DNA of 64,000 nucleotides from Tenrec ecaudatus (lineage: Eukaryota; Chordata; Mammalia; Afrosoricida; Tenrecidae), in the NCBI RefSeq assembly GCF_050624435.1, contig NC_134545.1, positions 88,254,063-88,318,062 of the forward strand, given 5' to 3'. Positions 9,481 through 18,959 of this stretch are shown here, one piece after another. The position numbers and the translations under genes were made by a program. Position 1 is the stretch's first letter; each line of letters starts with the position of its first letter. The notes beneath the pieces are model-generated. The model did not search any database. It was not told where the DNA came from and saw nothing but the letters and a program-made list of their open reading frames with translations.

Positions 9481-9679
9481 CACAAAAAACTCAGTGCCGT
9501 TGAGTCAATTCTGACTCATAGCAACCTTCTAGGATGGAGTAGAACTGCCCCTGCGGGCTATAAATCTCTAAGGAAGCAGAAAGCCTCATCTTTCTCCTGT
9601 GGAGCGCCAGATGGTTTCGAACTGCTGACCTGGCAGTTAACAGCCCAGCCTGTAACCCACTGTGGCACCAGGGCTCCTA
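9481..9679 (-). mobile_element. AfroSINE, near full length
   Basis: Antisense copy: GTGCCGTTGAGTCAATTCTGACTCATAGCAACC tail, GTAGAACTGCCCCTG body, CGAACTGCTGACC (B-box region) and CACTGTGGCACCAGGGCTCC head. Confidence 0.92.
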
Positions 9680-10212
9680 GTTGGGTGCATAAGGAGGTTC
9701 AGTAGAAGATGTCTGTTCTTACAGAGAAGATGAAGTCACAGTCATGGATTTGGTTGGTGACCTTTTTGTCAGTCTCGATTTCCGATCCATCCCTTCTTCC
9801 TGAATCCATTTTCTAACCAGGAGCCAGACTAAGATTCTTACATCTGATGAGCCCTAGCTGAAACCTTGGAATGTCTTCCCAGGACACTGTGGGTAAGTCT
9901 GCGGCAGGAGTACACTCCCACTCCCGCTCCTGCTGCCCCGAGGCCCAGTCTCCATGGGCTCTTGCCCAGCTAAAACCTTGCAATCTTTAGCCTCCGTGAA
10001 AAGGTCACGTCAGCGTGAAGACGTTGGCAGGCCACTGACGCTAAAGGAGATCTTCCCTACTCTCCTCCCCAGAGCTTCCCAGGTGTGCTCCCCTACCTAT
10101 CGCCTTTTTGCAGGCTTGGCTACACAGATCTTAAACTCCTTGAGTCAGTATTGACTCAGTGGCAGTGAGGGAGGGCAGTGGAACCAAAGAGAGAGAGAGA
10201 GTTATTTATTTT

Positions 10213-10590
10213 AAAATCATTTTATTGGGGGCTCTTGCAGCTCTCATCTCCATTCATCCATCCATCCATCCATCCATCCATCCATCCATCCATCGTGTCA
10301 CACACATTTGTACCTATGTTGCCATTATCGTTTTCAAAACATTTTCTTCCAACTTGAGTCCCTGACATCGGCTCCTCATTTTTCCCCTCCCTCCCCCACT
10401 CTCCCACCCTCATGAACCCTTGATTATTTGTAAAAAGATTTTTCATGTCTTACACCAACTGCTATCTTCCTTCACCCACTTTTCTGTGGTTCGACCCCCA
10501 GGAGCGGGGGGTTATCTGTCGATCATTGTGATTGGTTCCCCCTCTCTCCCCGCACCTTCCCCTTGCCCCCCTGGCATCACTACTGTGTGT
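10213..10590 (-). mobile_element. LINE 3' end with internal (ATCC)n expansion
   Basis: Antisense tail TTTAAAATCATTTTATTGGGGGCTCTTGCAGCTCTC, then an (ATCC)n tract at 10252-10294 where other copies have CATACATACATCAATTG. It continues through ACACATTTGTACCTATGTTGCC and TTCACCCACTTTTCTGTGGTTCG. Confidence 0.8.
10252..10294. repeat. (ATCC)n microsatellite
   Basis: About ten ATCC units grown inside a LINE tail (see the overlapping element). Confidence 0.95.
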
Positions 10591-10599
10591 GTACTGTTA

Positions 10600-11410
10600 G
10601 GTCCTCTGTACCTGGCCCAGGACAGGCACAAGAGCACTTGACGGCCATCTGCTGAATGAGCAAGAAAGTGTGAGTGTGTATTTACAGACTCTCCCTCTAG
10701 ACAGTTTCTCTCTTTTTCTCTCTCTCACACACCACACTGTCCACCCCCACCCCAACCCGAGGGCCCTAGCATACATGGCGTCCGATGGTCAGGGGTGGTC
10801 TCCCGCCCTCCGGGCCTAGACAGAGTGGGGCCAGAGTGTGTGATTCACTTGGAGGCTTGCACAGAGCAAAGCCATTCCCACCCCATGTGGGGATGGGTGT
10901 GGGTGTGGTGGCTCTGCACCCTCCCTGTGGGAGCCCAGGAATAAAGGGCCTCATTCAGGCCCTGCAGCCCCAGCTCCGCAGCTCCAGGCGAGGCTGCCCT
11001 CAGGAAGAGGATGGTGGGATGCTGGGCAGAGCTGCCTGGCAGCCTCTCCCTGCAGCACAGCCCACAGGCTGGGGGACAAGCTGGCCAGCACTCAGAGGAG
11101 ACTCAGGAGAAAGGCCCACTGGCTGAGGGCAGGCTCGCTGCTCAGAGGGAGGATGCGGACACTGTGCTGAAGTAACAGAAACCTCCCAGGAGGCAGCGTC
11201 CCCGGCCAGCAGCGGCAGGACAACGGCCCATAACCACAGACCTGGCCAAGGAGCCTGCGGGAAGTTGGGCTGGCGCTCTTGGGGGGGACACTGTTCCCCA
11301 GAGCCTATTTTTCTTGGCACTGGATTCTGTTGGCAGACGGATTCCGCACAACTGTCTTCAGCAACTTTCTACTACCGTTTTCTGTAGTTCCACCTTCTTT
11401 TTACAAGGAG
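10600..11410. other. GC-rich DNA without recognisable gene
   Basis: Overlapping frames of about 110 codons on both strands (10785-11126 plus, 11000-11320 minus) are alternative readings of the same GC-rich stretch and have no known domain. No repeat recognised. Confidence 0.5.
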
Positions 11411-11411
11411 G

Positions 11412-11552
11412 ATTCACAACATCGATTGAGCACTTGGAGTGTGGCAAGCACTGTGTTCTGTATTTGTGAGCTTATTACATCTCCACGGCCGCCTGCTATC
11501 TAAGAACTACTATCACTCTCATTACAGATGACGTGAGAACTGAAATAAGAAC
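11412..11552 (-). mobile_element. MIR SINE fragment
   Basis: GATTGAGCACTTGGAGTGTGGCAAGCACTGTGTTCTGTATTTGTGAGCTTATTACATC..CTCTCATTACAGATGACGTGAGAAC follows the antisense MIR pattern. Confidence 0.65.
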
Positions 11553-11724
11553 GTCGCCCGGCCGAGGGGTGCTGGAGCAGCAGGGTGAGGTCCGGTGTGC
11601 TAGGAGGGTTTCTTTCTTCGGGCAGTATCAAAGTGCCCGGGTGCTGTGTTCCTAGGGCCGACTTCCTAGGCGTAGATCACATAGCCGCCCACTCCCAGGA
11701 GCATGACCAACATGCTTCACTCAT

Positions 11725-11905
11725 TTTTCATTGACCCTTCGGGCCCTCCACCATTTGTCTGTCAGTCCGTCGTACTGGGTTGGCTTGTATGTTGCTGTGG
11801 TGCTGAATGCTAAGCCACTGGTGTGTCAAAAAGCAGCAGGGTCACCCACAGTGGACAGGTCTCAGCAGAGCTTCCAGAACGGGCTACAGAGGGAAGACAG
11901 TGACC
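11725..11905 (+). mobile_element. RTE LINE 5'-region fragment
   Basis: CCACCATTTGTCTGTCAGTCCGTCGTACTGGG, GTATGTTGCTGTGGTGCTGAATGCTAAGCCACTGGTGTG, AGCAGGGTCACCCACAGTGGACAGGTCTCAGC and AGCTTCCAGAAC parallel the start of the RTE copy at 22.5 kb. The fragment ends close to the SPIN copy. Confidence 0.65.
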
Positions 11906-11931
11906 CATGCTACACCAGCCTTCAGGACACA

Positions 11932-12191
11932 ATTTCATTGATTTGTCATTAGAAATAAACATTTCACAACAGATAATTACATATTTTTTCTGATGAATCA
12001 CTATGCTTTCATTATGTTCAATTTGTAACAATGAAAATACAGGCTGCATATCAGCTATTTACAATACGATTCATAGCAGTAGCTAAACGAGCTATGAAGT
12101 AGCAACGAAAATAATTTTATGGTTGGGGGTCACCACAGCAGGAGCAACTGTAATGAAAGGGTCTCCACCTTAGGAAGGTTGAGAACCACTG
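11932..12191 (+). mobile_element. SPIN hAT transposon, copy 2, longer but left-truncated
   Basis: The interior has ATAATTACATATT, CACTATGCTTTCATTATGTTCAATTTGTAACAATGAAAATACA, GAAGTAGCAACGAAAATAATTTTATGGTTGGGGGTCACC and the right end GGTTGAGAACCACTG. It carries more internal sequence than copies 1 and 3 but lacks the left CAGTGG terminus. Right flank ATCTGGGG. Confidence 0.85.
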
Positions 12192-12439
12192 ATCTGGGGC
12201 AATCAGATTGTCTATCCCACCATAGGTGGGGCCCACTCCCTGCTGATAAGGATAGTGGATTGTTTCCCTGAAGGAGAGTCGAGAGATAAGGTCAAGTCAA
12301 CTCAAGGACGACCAAGGTTAGGCTGCCATCTTGTCACATGTGTACACCGACCTAGTCCCTCCCCTTCCTATTGCGTGCACAGCCCATTGTGCTCCCTGGG
12401 AGAGGTTCCAACAGCTCAGACAGGAAGCAGGGGAGACAC

Positions 12440-12570
12440 ACAGGAGGGAGGCAAGGGGTAGGTGTGAGCCAGGTAAAAGGAAGTAGGAAGAATGTTCCAG
12501 GCAGAGCAAAGGTTCCAGGGAAGCTGGCGAGGTAGGTGTGTGTCTGTGTGCGTTGGGAGGTAACTGGGCG
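12440..12570 (+). mobile_element. L2 LINE fragment (tentative)
   Basis: GGAAGAATGTTCCAGGCAGAGCAAAGGTTCC resembles the L2 3' region motif, a degraded form of 'cattccaggcagagggaac'. Edges not determinable. Confidence 0.4.
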
Positions 12571-13089
12571 GCACGAGAAGAGACTGGAAAGAGAGCAGGG
12601 GTGTGAGCACCTGGCCACCTTGAGCAAGGTGGAGCCCCTGAAGTTGTGTGTTTCAGTACACCCGAGTTCCTTGAAGGTTGAAGACCAGGAGTCTGACCTG
12701 GGGGCACACGCACCTACAGACCCGGCCTGAAGCCCTGCTTGGTATGGTTTTCAGAACAAACATTCTCTTTCGAGTTGGGTGAAGTTTACAGAGAGAGTCC
12801 ATTTCCCATCCAACAATCCCCTGCCCCCCCACTTTGTTTCACATCACTCCTTGCAGTCCCCACGAGGTAACATCTTGGAGCCCACTTCCTCCTTTCTCAC
12901 TTGGCTTTCTACTTCTGTGAAGAGCTAGTCTTAGAGACCCGCAGGGGGCAGTTCTACCCTGGCACTGAGTTGGGTTTGTTTGTTTAGTTCCTTTCTTGTG
13001 ACCTCTGTCCTTGAGTGAATGCTTCCATGTAATCTCAAAGAGTTCGCATATTCTGGGTACAGACCTCCATCGTGGTATTGTTCTTATTA

Positions 13090-13236
13090 ATTCACAGCCA
13101 TGGAGTCCATTCTGACTCAAAGGACCTGGTAGAACTGCCCCTGGGGGTTTCTGAGAAGGAACTCTTGAAGTCTCTTCTTTCTCCCTCAGAGTGGCTGGTG
13201 GTTTCAAACTGATGACCTTGCTATTGGCACCACCAA
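13090..13236 (-). mobile_element. AfroSINE
   Basis: GCCATGGAGTCCATTCTGACTCAAAGG, GTAGAACTGCCCCTGGGGGTTTCTGAG, GTGGCTGGTGGTTTCAAACTGATGACCTTG. The head is degraded. Confidence 0.85.
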
Positions 13237-13447
13237 GCCTCCTCTTTCTCCTTACAGATCTGTCTATTGCTTGGCTGAAAATGACGCACAGAGGGGCGAG
13301 CCAGCTCCAGACCTGACAGATGGCGAAGGGACAACATCTCTGGGGTTCCATCAGTCTCTCTCTGACCAGTATGCCTGGTCTTTTAAAAAAAGAGTGATTT
13401 TGAGGATTTGTGTGTATTGTTATTTTTATTTTATTAATTTGATACTT

Positions 13448-13810
13448 AAAGATCATTTTATTGGGGGCTCTTACAGCTCTTATTCATACATCAACTGTAT
13501 CAAACATATTTGTTCGTATTTTGCCATCATGATTTTCTAAATATTTTATTTCTATTGAGCCCTTGAGATCAGCTACTCCCCCATGTAACCCCTTGATAAA
13601 TTATACATTTTTTTCCCTCCTCTCCCAGCACTGGGGCCTCCCTGCCTCAGGGGCAGCTCACTGCTGAGAGGTACACTGTGCCCTATAAATAATTATTAAT
13701 TTCATATCTTACACCAACTGCAGTCTCCCTTCCATGGTTTCTGTTGTTCGCCCCCCTGGTGGGGTGGGGGTTGGTTATGTGTTGGTCATTGCGAACATTT
13801 CCCCCTTTGG
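13448..13810 (-). mobile_element. LINE 3' end (AATAAAATG-tail family)
   Basis: Antisense tail AAAGATCATTTTATTGGGGGCTCTTACAGCTC, TACATCAACTGTATCAAACATATTTG, then TTACACCAACTGCAGTCTCCCTTCC and GGTTGGTTATGTGTTGGTCATTGCG. A short foreign stretch may lie near 13620-13680. Confidence 0.75.
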
Positions 13811-13811
13811 C

Positions 13812-15190
13812 CTCCAATTTTGAGTTTCGTTCCACATTTTCCTCCTGTCCTATCCAGGACCTTCTAAGGGGGTCAGCGTAGGTCATAATGCTAGCCAGGC
13901 ATCACAAGTGGCTCTGGTCTCAGCCACGGAGGCTGACATCCCTGCAGTCCATTCGTCCCCCTGCATTTTCGATGACCCAATATGATCTAATAAACAGGGG
14001 AAGAGATCCTGAGACAGAGATACACAGAGGGAAACCGGCCATGGGAATGGCCACCGAGGCAGAAATTGGAGTGCAGCCACTACAAGCCAAGAAATGCCAA
14101 GGATGGTGAGGACCAAGAGCTAGGGAGAGGCTGGGGCACAGTCTCCCTCTGAGCCTCCAGAAGGAACTGGCCCGCCATCACCTTAGTCTGGGCTGTCTAG
14201 CCTCCAGAACGTTGTTACATACACAGCCCTAGCCCATGAATACATGCAGTATTTCCAGTTCTCACCACCCCCGTGACCAGAGCTAGCTCCTAAATGTCCC
14301 CAAGTCACACAGAGCTGGGGCTGCCAGCCGGGTCTGATGCCAAGCCTTGTCCCTGACAACCCATAGATGTCTACTCAGAGAGGAGGCTTTGCCAGAGGAG
14401 ATGGAGGGAGGGCATCTCTGGACCCAGAGAGAAAGGGCAGGGCCTGCGGCATCCTGAATCCGGCACACTCACCGGCCAGCCTGTGGTGATTTGTGACCGT
14501 CTGCTGCCAGCTGGAGAGCCATGCCTCCCGATATTTTGGGGGCAGTGTTATTTACAGACCATGTTTCTATTTATAATGCCACGGAATCCCTACGAACCCT
14601 TGCTGATAGCCCCTCCTCCCAACTCCACTCAGTACCTAGAGAGGGAAGGATAAGAAGTCAGGGGCAAAGGTGAAGGTCAATCTCTTGGCTGTGTGTGAAG
14701 CCTTACAGCAGGAGCCCTTTGAGGGGAAACCTTCAAGACAAGGGGGGCTTTCTACACCTTCCAAGGGAAAGAAGCGGGGGAGGGGCGGGGAGGGGGTGGG
14801 ACAGGCACGAAGCTAGCCTTGTACCGAGGCAGGCACTCTCTGTCCACGCAGTGGGAGCTGAGGAGGGCCTAGGAGACCCCCTCTTCTCTTAAAATGCTCC
14901 CTTTTGCTCTGATAGTCCATTAGGTCTGATTCCTTTGGTCTTGGGGATCATAACATGCTGGGACTAGGAGAAAACTCAGAGCATGCCATGCCCCATTCTT
15001 GCTCTTTCCAGATGGAGAGTCTCAGGCTCTGTAGGGGGACAGAATAAGGAAGTGGAAATCTGGCGCTCTGCACAGGAGACCCCCAGTGTTGGGGGAAGGA
15101 CCACCAGGCACAGCAAAAGCAACCGGGGGAGCGAGTTGGCCCAGAACTCCTGGGCCACCCATTTTTAGAAATGAATCTGTAAAAGGAAGA
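13812..15190. other. No gene or clear repeat recognised
   Basis: Mixed-composition DNA. TTTATTTATAATGCC near 14570 is mildly AT-rich, and 14760-14800 is purine-rich. ORFs are short and overlap on opposite strands. Confidence 0.5.
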
Positions 15191-15889
15191 AGCATGACAT
15201 TTTTCAAAAGAGGGTGTGGCATGAGGATATCATTGCCGATGGAAAGATGTTTCCTTGTGTTGACTATGCAAAGAAAGGCATTCAACGGTTTGAATCATAG
15301 TCAACTACGGATAACAGGGAGAAGATTGGGAATTGCGGGACACGTCACGGGCCCATGGGAACCTGTACATGGACCCAAAGGCAGTGGGTCAAAGAGAAAA
15401 GGGGAATATTGCACGGTTCCAATCTGGGAAAGGGGTGCATCAGGGTCGTACCGTCTCGCCATCCTGACTCCGTCTGTCCACTAAGCAAATAATCCGAGAA
15501 GCTGGACCAGAGGGCGAATGCAGCCTCAAGGTCAATCGAAGGCTTCCTAACAACTGGCGATGTGCAGAGGATACAATCTTACTTGTTGGAAAGCAAGGAG
15601 GCCTTGAAGTGCTTTCTAATGAAGGCCAAGGACCACAAACTTCAGTGTGGATTGTAACGCAACGTACATGAGAACCAAATCCTCACCACTGGACCAACCG
15701 ATGATCAATGGGGAAAATATGAAGCTGTCAAGAGTTTCATCATGTTGGGATCCACCAGGAATGTTCCTGGAAGCAGCAGCCGGCCATGCATGCTCCGCTG
15801 CAATCTGCGGCAGGAGCCTCTTAAAAGTGATAAAGAGCAACGTCACGGGGGAGACTCAGGTGCGCCCGACTCCAGTTATGATCTTGTCT

Positions 15890-15996
15890 TTAAATCATTT
15901 TACTGGGGGCTCTTACAGCTCGGGTAACATTCCATACATCAGTCGTATCCAGCATATTTGTACCTACGTTGCCATCCTCGATTCCAAAGCATGTTC
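15890..15996 (-). mobile_element. Short LINE 3' end inside RTE
   Basis: TTTAAATCATTTTACTGGGGGCTCTTACAGCTCGGG, ACATCAGTCGTATCCAGCATATTTGTACC, ending CAAAGCATGTTC. RTE sequence continues on both sides. Confidence 0.8.
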
Positions 15997-16042
15997 TAAA
16001 GCTAAGGTATTTTCAATGGCCTCACCTGCACGTGACAGCTCT

Positions 16043-16243
16043 CAAATTCTCCCTGCCATCGGTCGATGCCCACTCACAGTGACCCCGGAGGGCAGGGCAG
16101 AACTTGCCCCGTGTATTTCTGAGACAGTAATTCTTAACCGGAGTAGAAAGCCCAGATCTTCCCCTGTGGATTTGCTGGTGGTCTCATACTGCTGACCTTG
16201 AGGCTCGCAGCCCGACTGGTAACCATGACATCACTAGGGCTCT
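16043..16243 (-). mobile_element. AfroSINE inside RTE remnant
   Basis: CCATCGGTCGATGCCCACTCACAGTGACC, GCAGAACTTGCCCCGTGTATTTCTGAGACAG, TGCTGGTGGTCTCATACTGCTGACCTTGAGG, AACCATGACATCACTAGGGCTC. Confidence 0.9.
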
Positions 16244-16529
16244 CTTAGGAAAGGCAGCCATCAGTATCGGAGGCCGCGGAAGGATCAATGCACTTGAACG
16301 ATGGTTCTGATGAGGAAGAAGGTGCAGTGGACCTCCAGAAAAACGAGCAAATCTGTGTTGGAAGCAGCACAGCCAGAATGCTCTTTAGAAGCAAGGTGGG
16401 GGCGAAATTCTGTCTGATGTACTTTGGACACGTCATCAGGAGAGACCAGTCCCTGGAAAAGGGCACGGTACTTGCTAAAGCAGGAAGAGAACATCCAGGG
16501 CACAGACGACAGTGATCAGGATGTGCAGA

Positions 16530-16697
16530 AACCCGAGTTTGAATCCCAGTTCTGCCTCTCACTAGCTGTGTGGCCTTGGACCAGTTACACACCGTTTCTA
16601 ACCTTCATGTGTAAAATGAGATTATTATAATTAAATGAGATGCCATAAGCACTTGATATAATACTTGACCAAATTCTGTGCTCAGTAAACAGTAGTT
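16530..16697 (+). mobile_element. MIR SINE
   Basis: GAGTTTGAATCCCAGTTCTGCCTCTCACTAGCTGTGTGGCC, then TGTGTAAAATGAGATTATTATAATTAAATGAGATGCC and GTGCTCAGTAAACAGTAG follow the MIR order: core, then 3' tail. Confidence 0.88.
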
Positions 16698-16909
16698 ATA
16701 AACCTTAACTGCAATTTTCTTTCATTTCCAACTGTTTGATCTGTTAAAATTCCAACCCTCGCCCATAACCCCTCAGGAGTTGCTTCTCTGTTTTCCCCCA
16801 ATTCAACTGAAACCTATCTCTGGGCTAGTCTGCTCTGGCTGGAACCAGCTATTCCACGCTCTCTCTTTCAAGAACAAGATGTTCTCCAAGAGAATATGGC
16901 TCTGCCACA

Positions 16910-17095
16910 CCCCACACCCACCGCCACCGAGTCATTCCGACTCACAGCCACCCTAGAAGGGCGTCCCAGGCTGTGAATCTTGATGGGAACAGAAAGCCGC
17001 ATCTCCCTCCTGAGGAGTGGTGGGTTCGAACTGCTGAACTTAGAGTTGGGAACCCAATACTTAGCTGACAGTGCCACCAGGCAGGGCTCCTTGCC
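16910..17095 (-). mobile_element. AfroSINE
   Basis: ACCGCCACCGAGTCATTCCGACTCACAGCCACCC, TTCGAACTGCTGAAC and GTGCCACCAGGCAGGGCTCC are present. Diverged but near full length. Confidence 0.88.
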
Positions 17096-17096
17096 A

Positions 17097-18100
17097 GCCC
17101 CGCTTGCCTTACTTAAACCACCTCCAGTGAGGACCAACTATTAAATTTATAAATTTGTCTTTCAGAGGAGAAGCAACAGGCTGAGAGTAAAAAAGGATGC
17201 CAACCAAAGAAGAGTTGCGGGCACAAATGACCGGTCACTCACTCGTCAAACCACCACCTCTTAGCACCTTAGTCCCGTGACTATTTCATGCAGAAGTGCA
17301 AAAGATGCTCTACGAAAATCTCTGTGTATTTTTCCACCTTCACCTTTTTCAGCAGAGACTCCTTTAAAGAAACCAATGCTTTCCCCACTTCTGACAGAAG
17401 CACGTAGCTGAGCACAATGAGCTTCAGACATGCTTGTGTTGAGCTCTCCTGGGCACTACAGATGGTTCAAGGGGCCGGCCTCGCCCTCCTCTCAACCCTT
17501 AGTGATCTCCTTGGCCCTGAACTTCACCCCAGGGACAGAACCTTCTGACTTGCATCTGGATGAGTGCACGTGGCTGGGAACAGAGCGTCCTTCTGTCAGC
17601 TGGAGACATGGGACTGGGGGCAGATCTCAGGTAGAACTTCCAAGTCATATGTGTGGTGACCTGAGTGCCCACCCCATAAAGTGCCAGGAGCCGGCAGGCA
17701 GCTCAGGCTTGTGGACGGCTGTGAGACCAAAGAGCTACCCCTTCCAGGTTACCTGCGTGCAGCCCTTGGCTTTGGCTCAGACGCTGATGCAGGGGTTGTG
17801 TTAGGTGAATGGGCTGCACACCAGCACCCCCTGAGAAAGCTCCACAGAGCCTTTCAAGGGCTCCCATGCTCCCCAAGCTTAGCCAGCCATGCATACAAAC
17901 CACCAGGGACCATGCTTGAGTGCAGTTGGGGCCTTTGGGGCCTGGGGTAGGGCCAACTGTGCATGTTTAGCAAGCTCCTAGCTGACACCCATCATGGTGG
18001 AGTGAAATTTCTTAGCATGGCACTTCTATCCTGGACCGGGTGGGACTCTGCAGGGCTGGTCAGTTTTCATCGCCACGCTTCTGGCTGTAAGGTTGAGGGG
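17097..18100. other. No gene or clear repeat recognised
   Basis: Ordinary-composition DNA. The longest frame (17430-17804 plus, 124 codons) has no domain and no plausible exon borders. Confidence 0.5.
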
Positions 18101-18299
18101 TGCAGTGGGGGAGAAATCCTAAGACCACTGGAAGTGGAGCACATTCCAGATCTCTGTCTGCAGCCGTGGAGGCTGAGACCCGAGGCGCCAGAGAAGCCTG
18201 GCAAGGAGACCATGGAAGAGAACAGAGGCACAGCGCCAAGACGATGGGCCTGCCGGGCAGAGTAGCGGTGGGCTTCCTGGGCCACGGAAGCAGAGTCTA

Positions 18300-18620
18300 G
18301 GAGGCCCCGTGACTGAGTGGCGGAGGAACTGGAGAGAGACTTGGCTGCTGGCTGAGGAGAAGGGTTGCTGAGGATCAAACACTGTATCCTTGCTGTTTCC
18401 TGATCCTGATTTGTGGCGACTTGGAGCTCCCCTCCAAAGCGCCCATGATGGTGAGTTTTCTCCGTGAGTTCTGTGTGCCATGGCAGTGAATGATCACACC
18501 CAGCGTAGACGCTGGTGTCTGCACAGGCAAAGGAAGATGGTGGAGGGTGGAGGCACGCCTGACCTCTGCTCTGTGGCCACACTGTCTCCTGCACCCCTGC
18601 TGCTGAGCTGTGAGCCACAC
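18300..18620 (+). repeat. LTR-like dispersed repeat, copy 1
   Basis: CTGTTTCCTGATCCTGATTTGTGG, then GTGAGTTCTGTGTGCCATGGCAGTGAATGATCACACCCAGC. The motif order recurs near 46.3 and 46.6 kb. It resembles the poly-A/R-U5 portion of an LTR, but no TG..CA ends were found. Confidence 0.4.
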
Positions 18621-18761
18621 TGGGAACAGCCGTCCTGGAATCGCACCTGACTGCCAGACCTGGGAAGGAGTCAGAGGCCTGTGTGCCAACACCTCCCAGA
18701 GAGATGTTCATCACTTGGAGCTGGACCTCGAATGAACCTACCTCCCTGGGCACAGGCATCT

Positions 18762-18955
18762 AGCCCAGTCAGACTCAGAGTGACCCTGGCAGGCAGGGTA
18801 GAACTGTCCCCATGGGTTTCTGAGGCTGTAAATCTTTACCGGGAGTATAGAAAGCCTCAACAGTCTCCTGTGGAGCGGCTGGTGGGTTCGAACTGCTGAC
18901 CTTGTGATTAGCAGCCCGACTCATAACCCACGACACCACCGCTGCTCCTTTGAGC
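18762..18955 (-). mobile_element. AfroSINE
   Basis: GTAGAACTGTCCCCATGGGTTTCTGAGGCTGTAAATC, GGAGCGGCTGGTGGGTTCGAACTGCTGACCTTGTG, AACCCACGACACCACCGCTGCTCC. Well preserved body and head. Confidence 0.93.
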
Positions 18956-18959
18956 CCAG

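Larger units (their letters stand above)
15195..16512 (+). mobile_element. RTE LINE remnant (reverse-transcriptase to 3' region), interrupted twice
   Basis: Decayed RTE-type LINE. AGAGGGTGTGGCATGAGGATATCATTGCCGATGG and TTGACTATGCAAAGAAAGGCATTC belong to the RT palm. AAGCAAATAATCCGAGAAGCTGGACC precedes the catalytic box, where the expected YADD now reads Cys-Ala-Glu-Asp (about 15559-15573). GACCACAAACTTCAGTGTGGATTG and CTCACCACTGGACCAACC continue the C-terminal part. The 3' part resumes at 16250 with ACGAGCAAATCTGTGTTGGAAG and GTACTTTGGACACGTCATCAGGAGAGACCAGTCCCTGGA. A LINE tail (15890-15996) and an AfroSINE (16043-16243) have inserted into it. Many stops and frameshifts; inactive. Confidence 0.85.

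Noticed and set aside
10120..10165. Possible AfroSINE scrap (CTTGAGTCAGTATTGACTCAGTGGCAG)
   Set aside because: Too short and internally repetitive to assign.
18067..18759. 230-codon open frame on the minus strand
   Set aside because: It runs through the LTR-like repeat at 18.3-18.6 kb, and the composition explains it. No known protein recognised.
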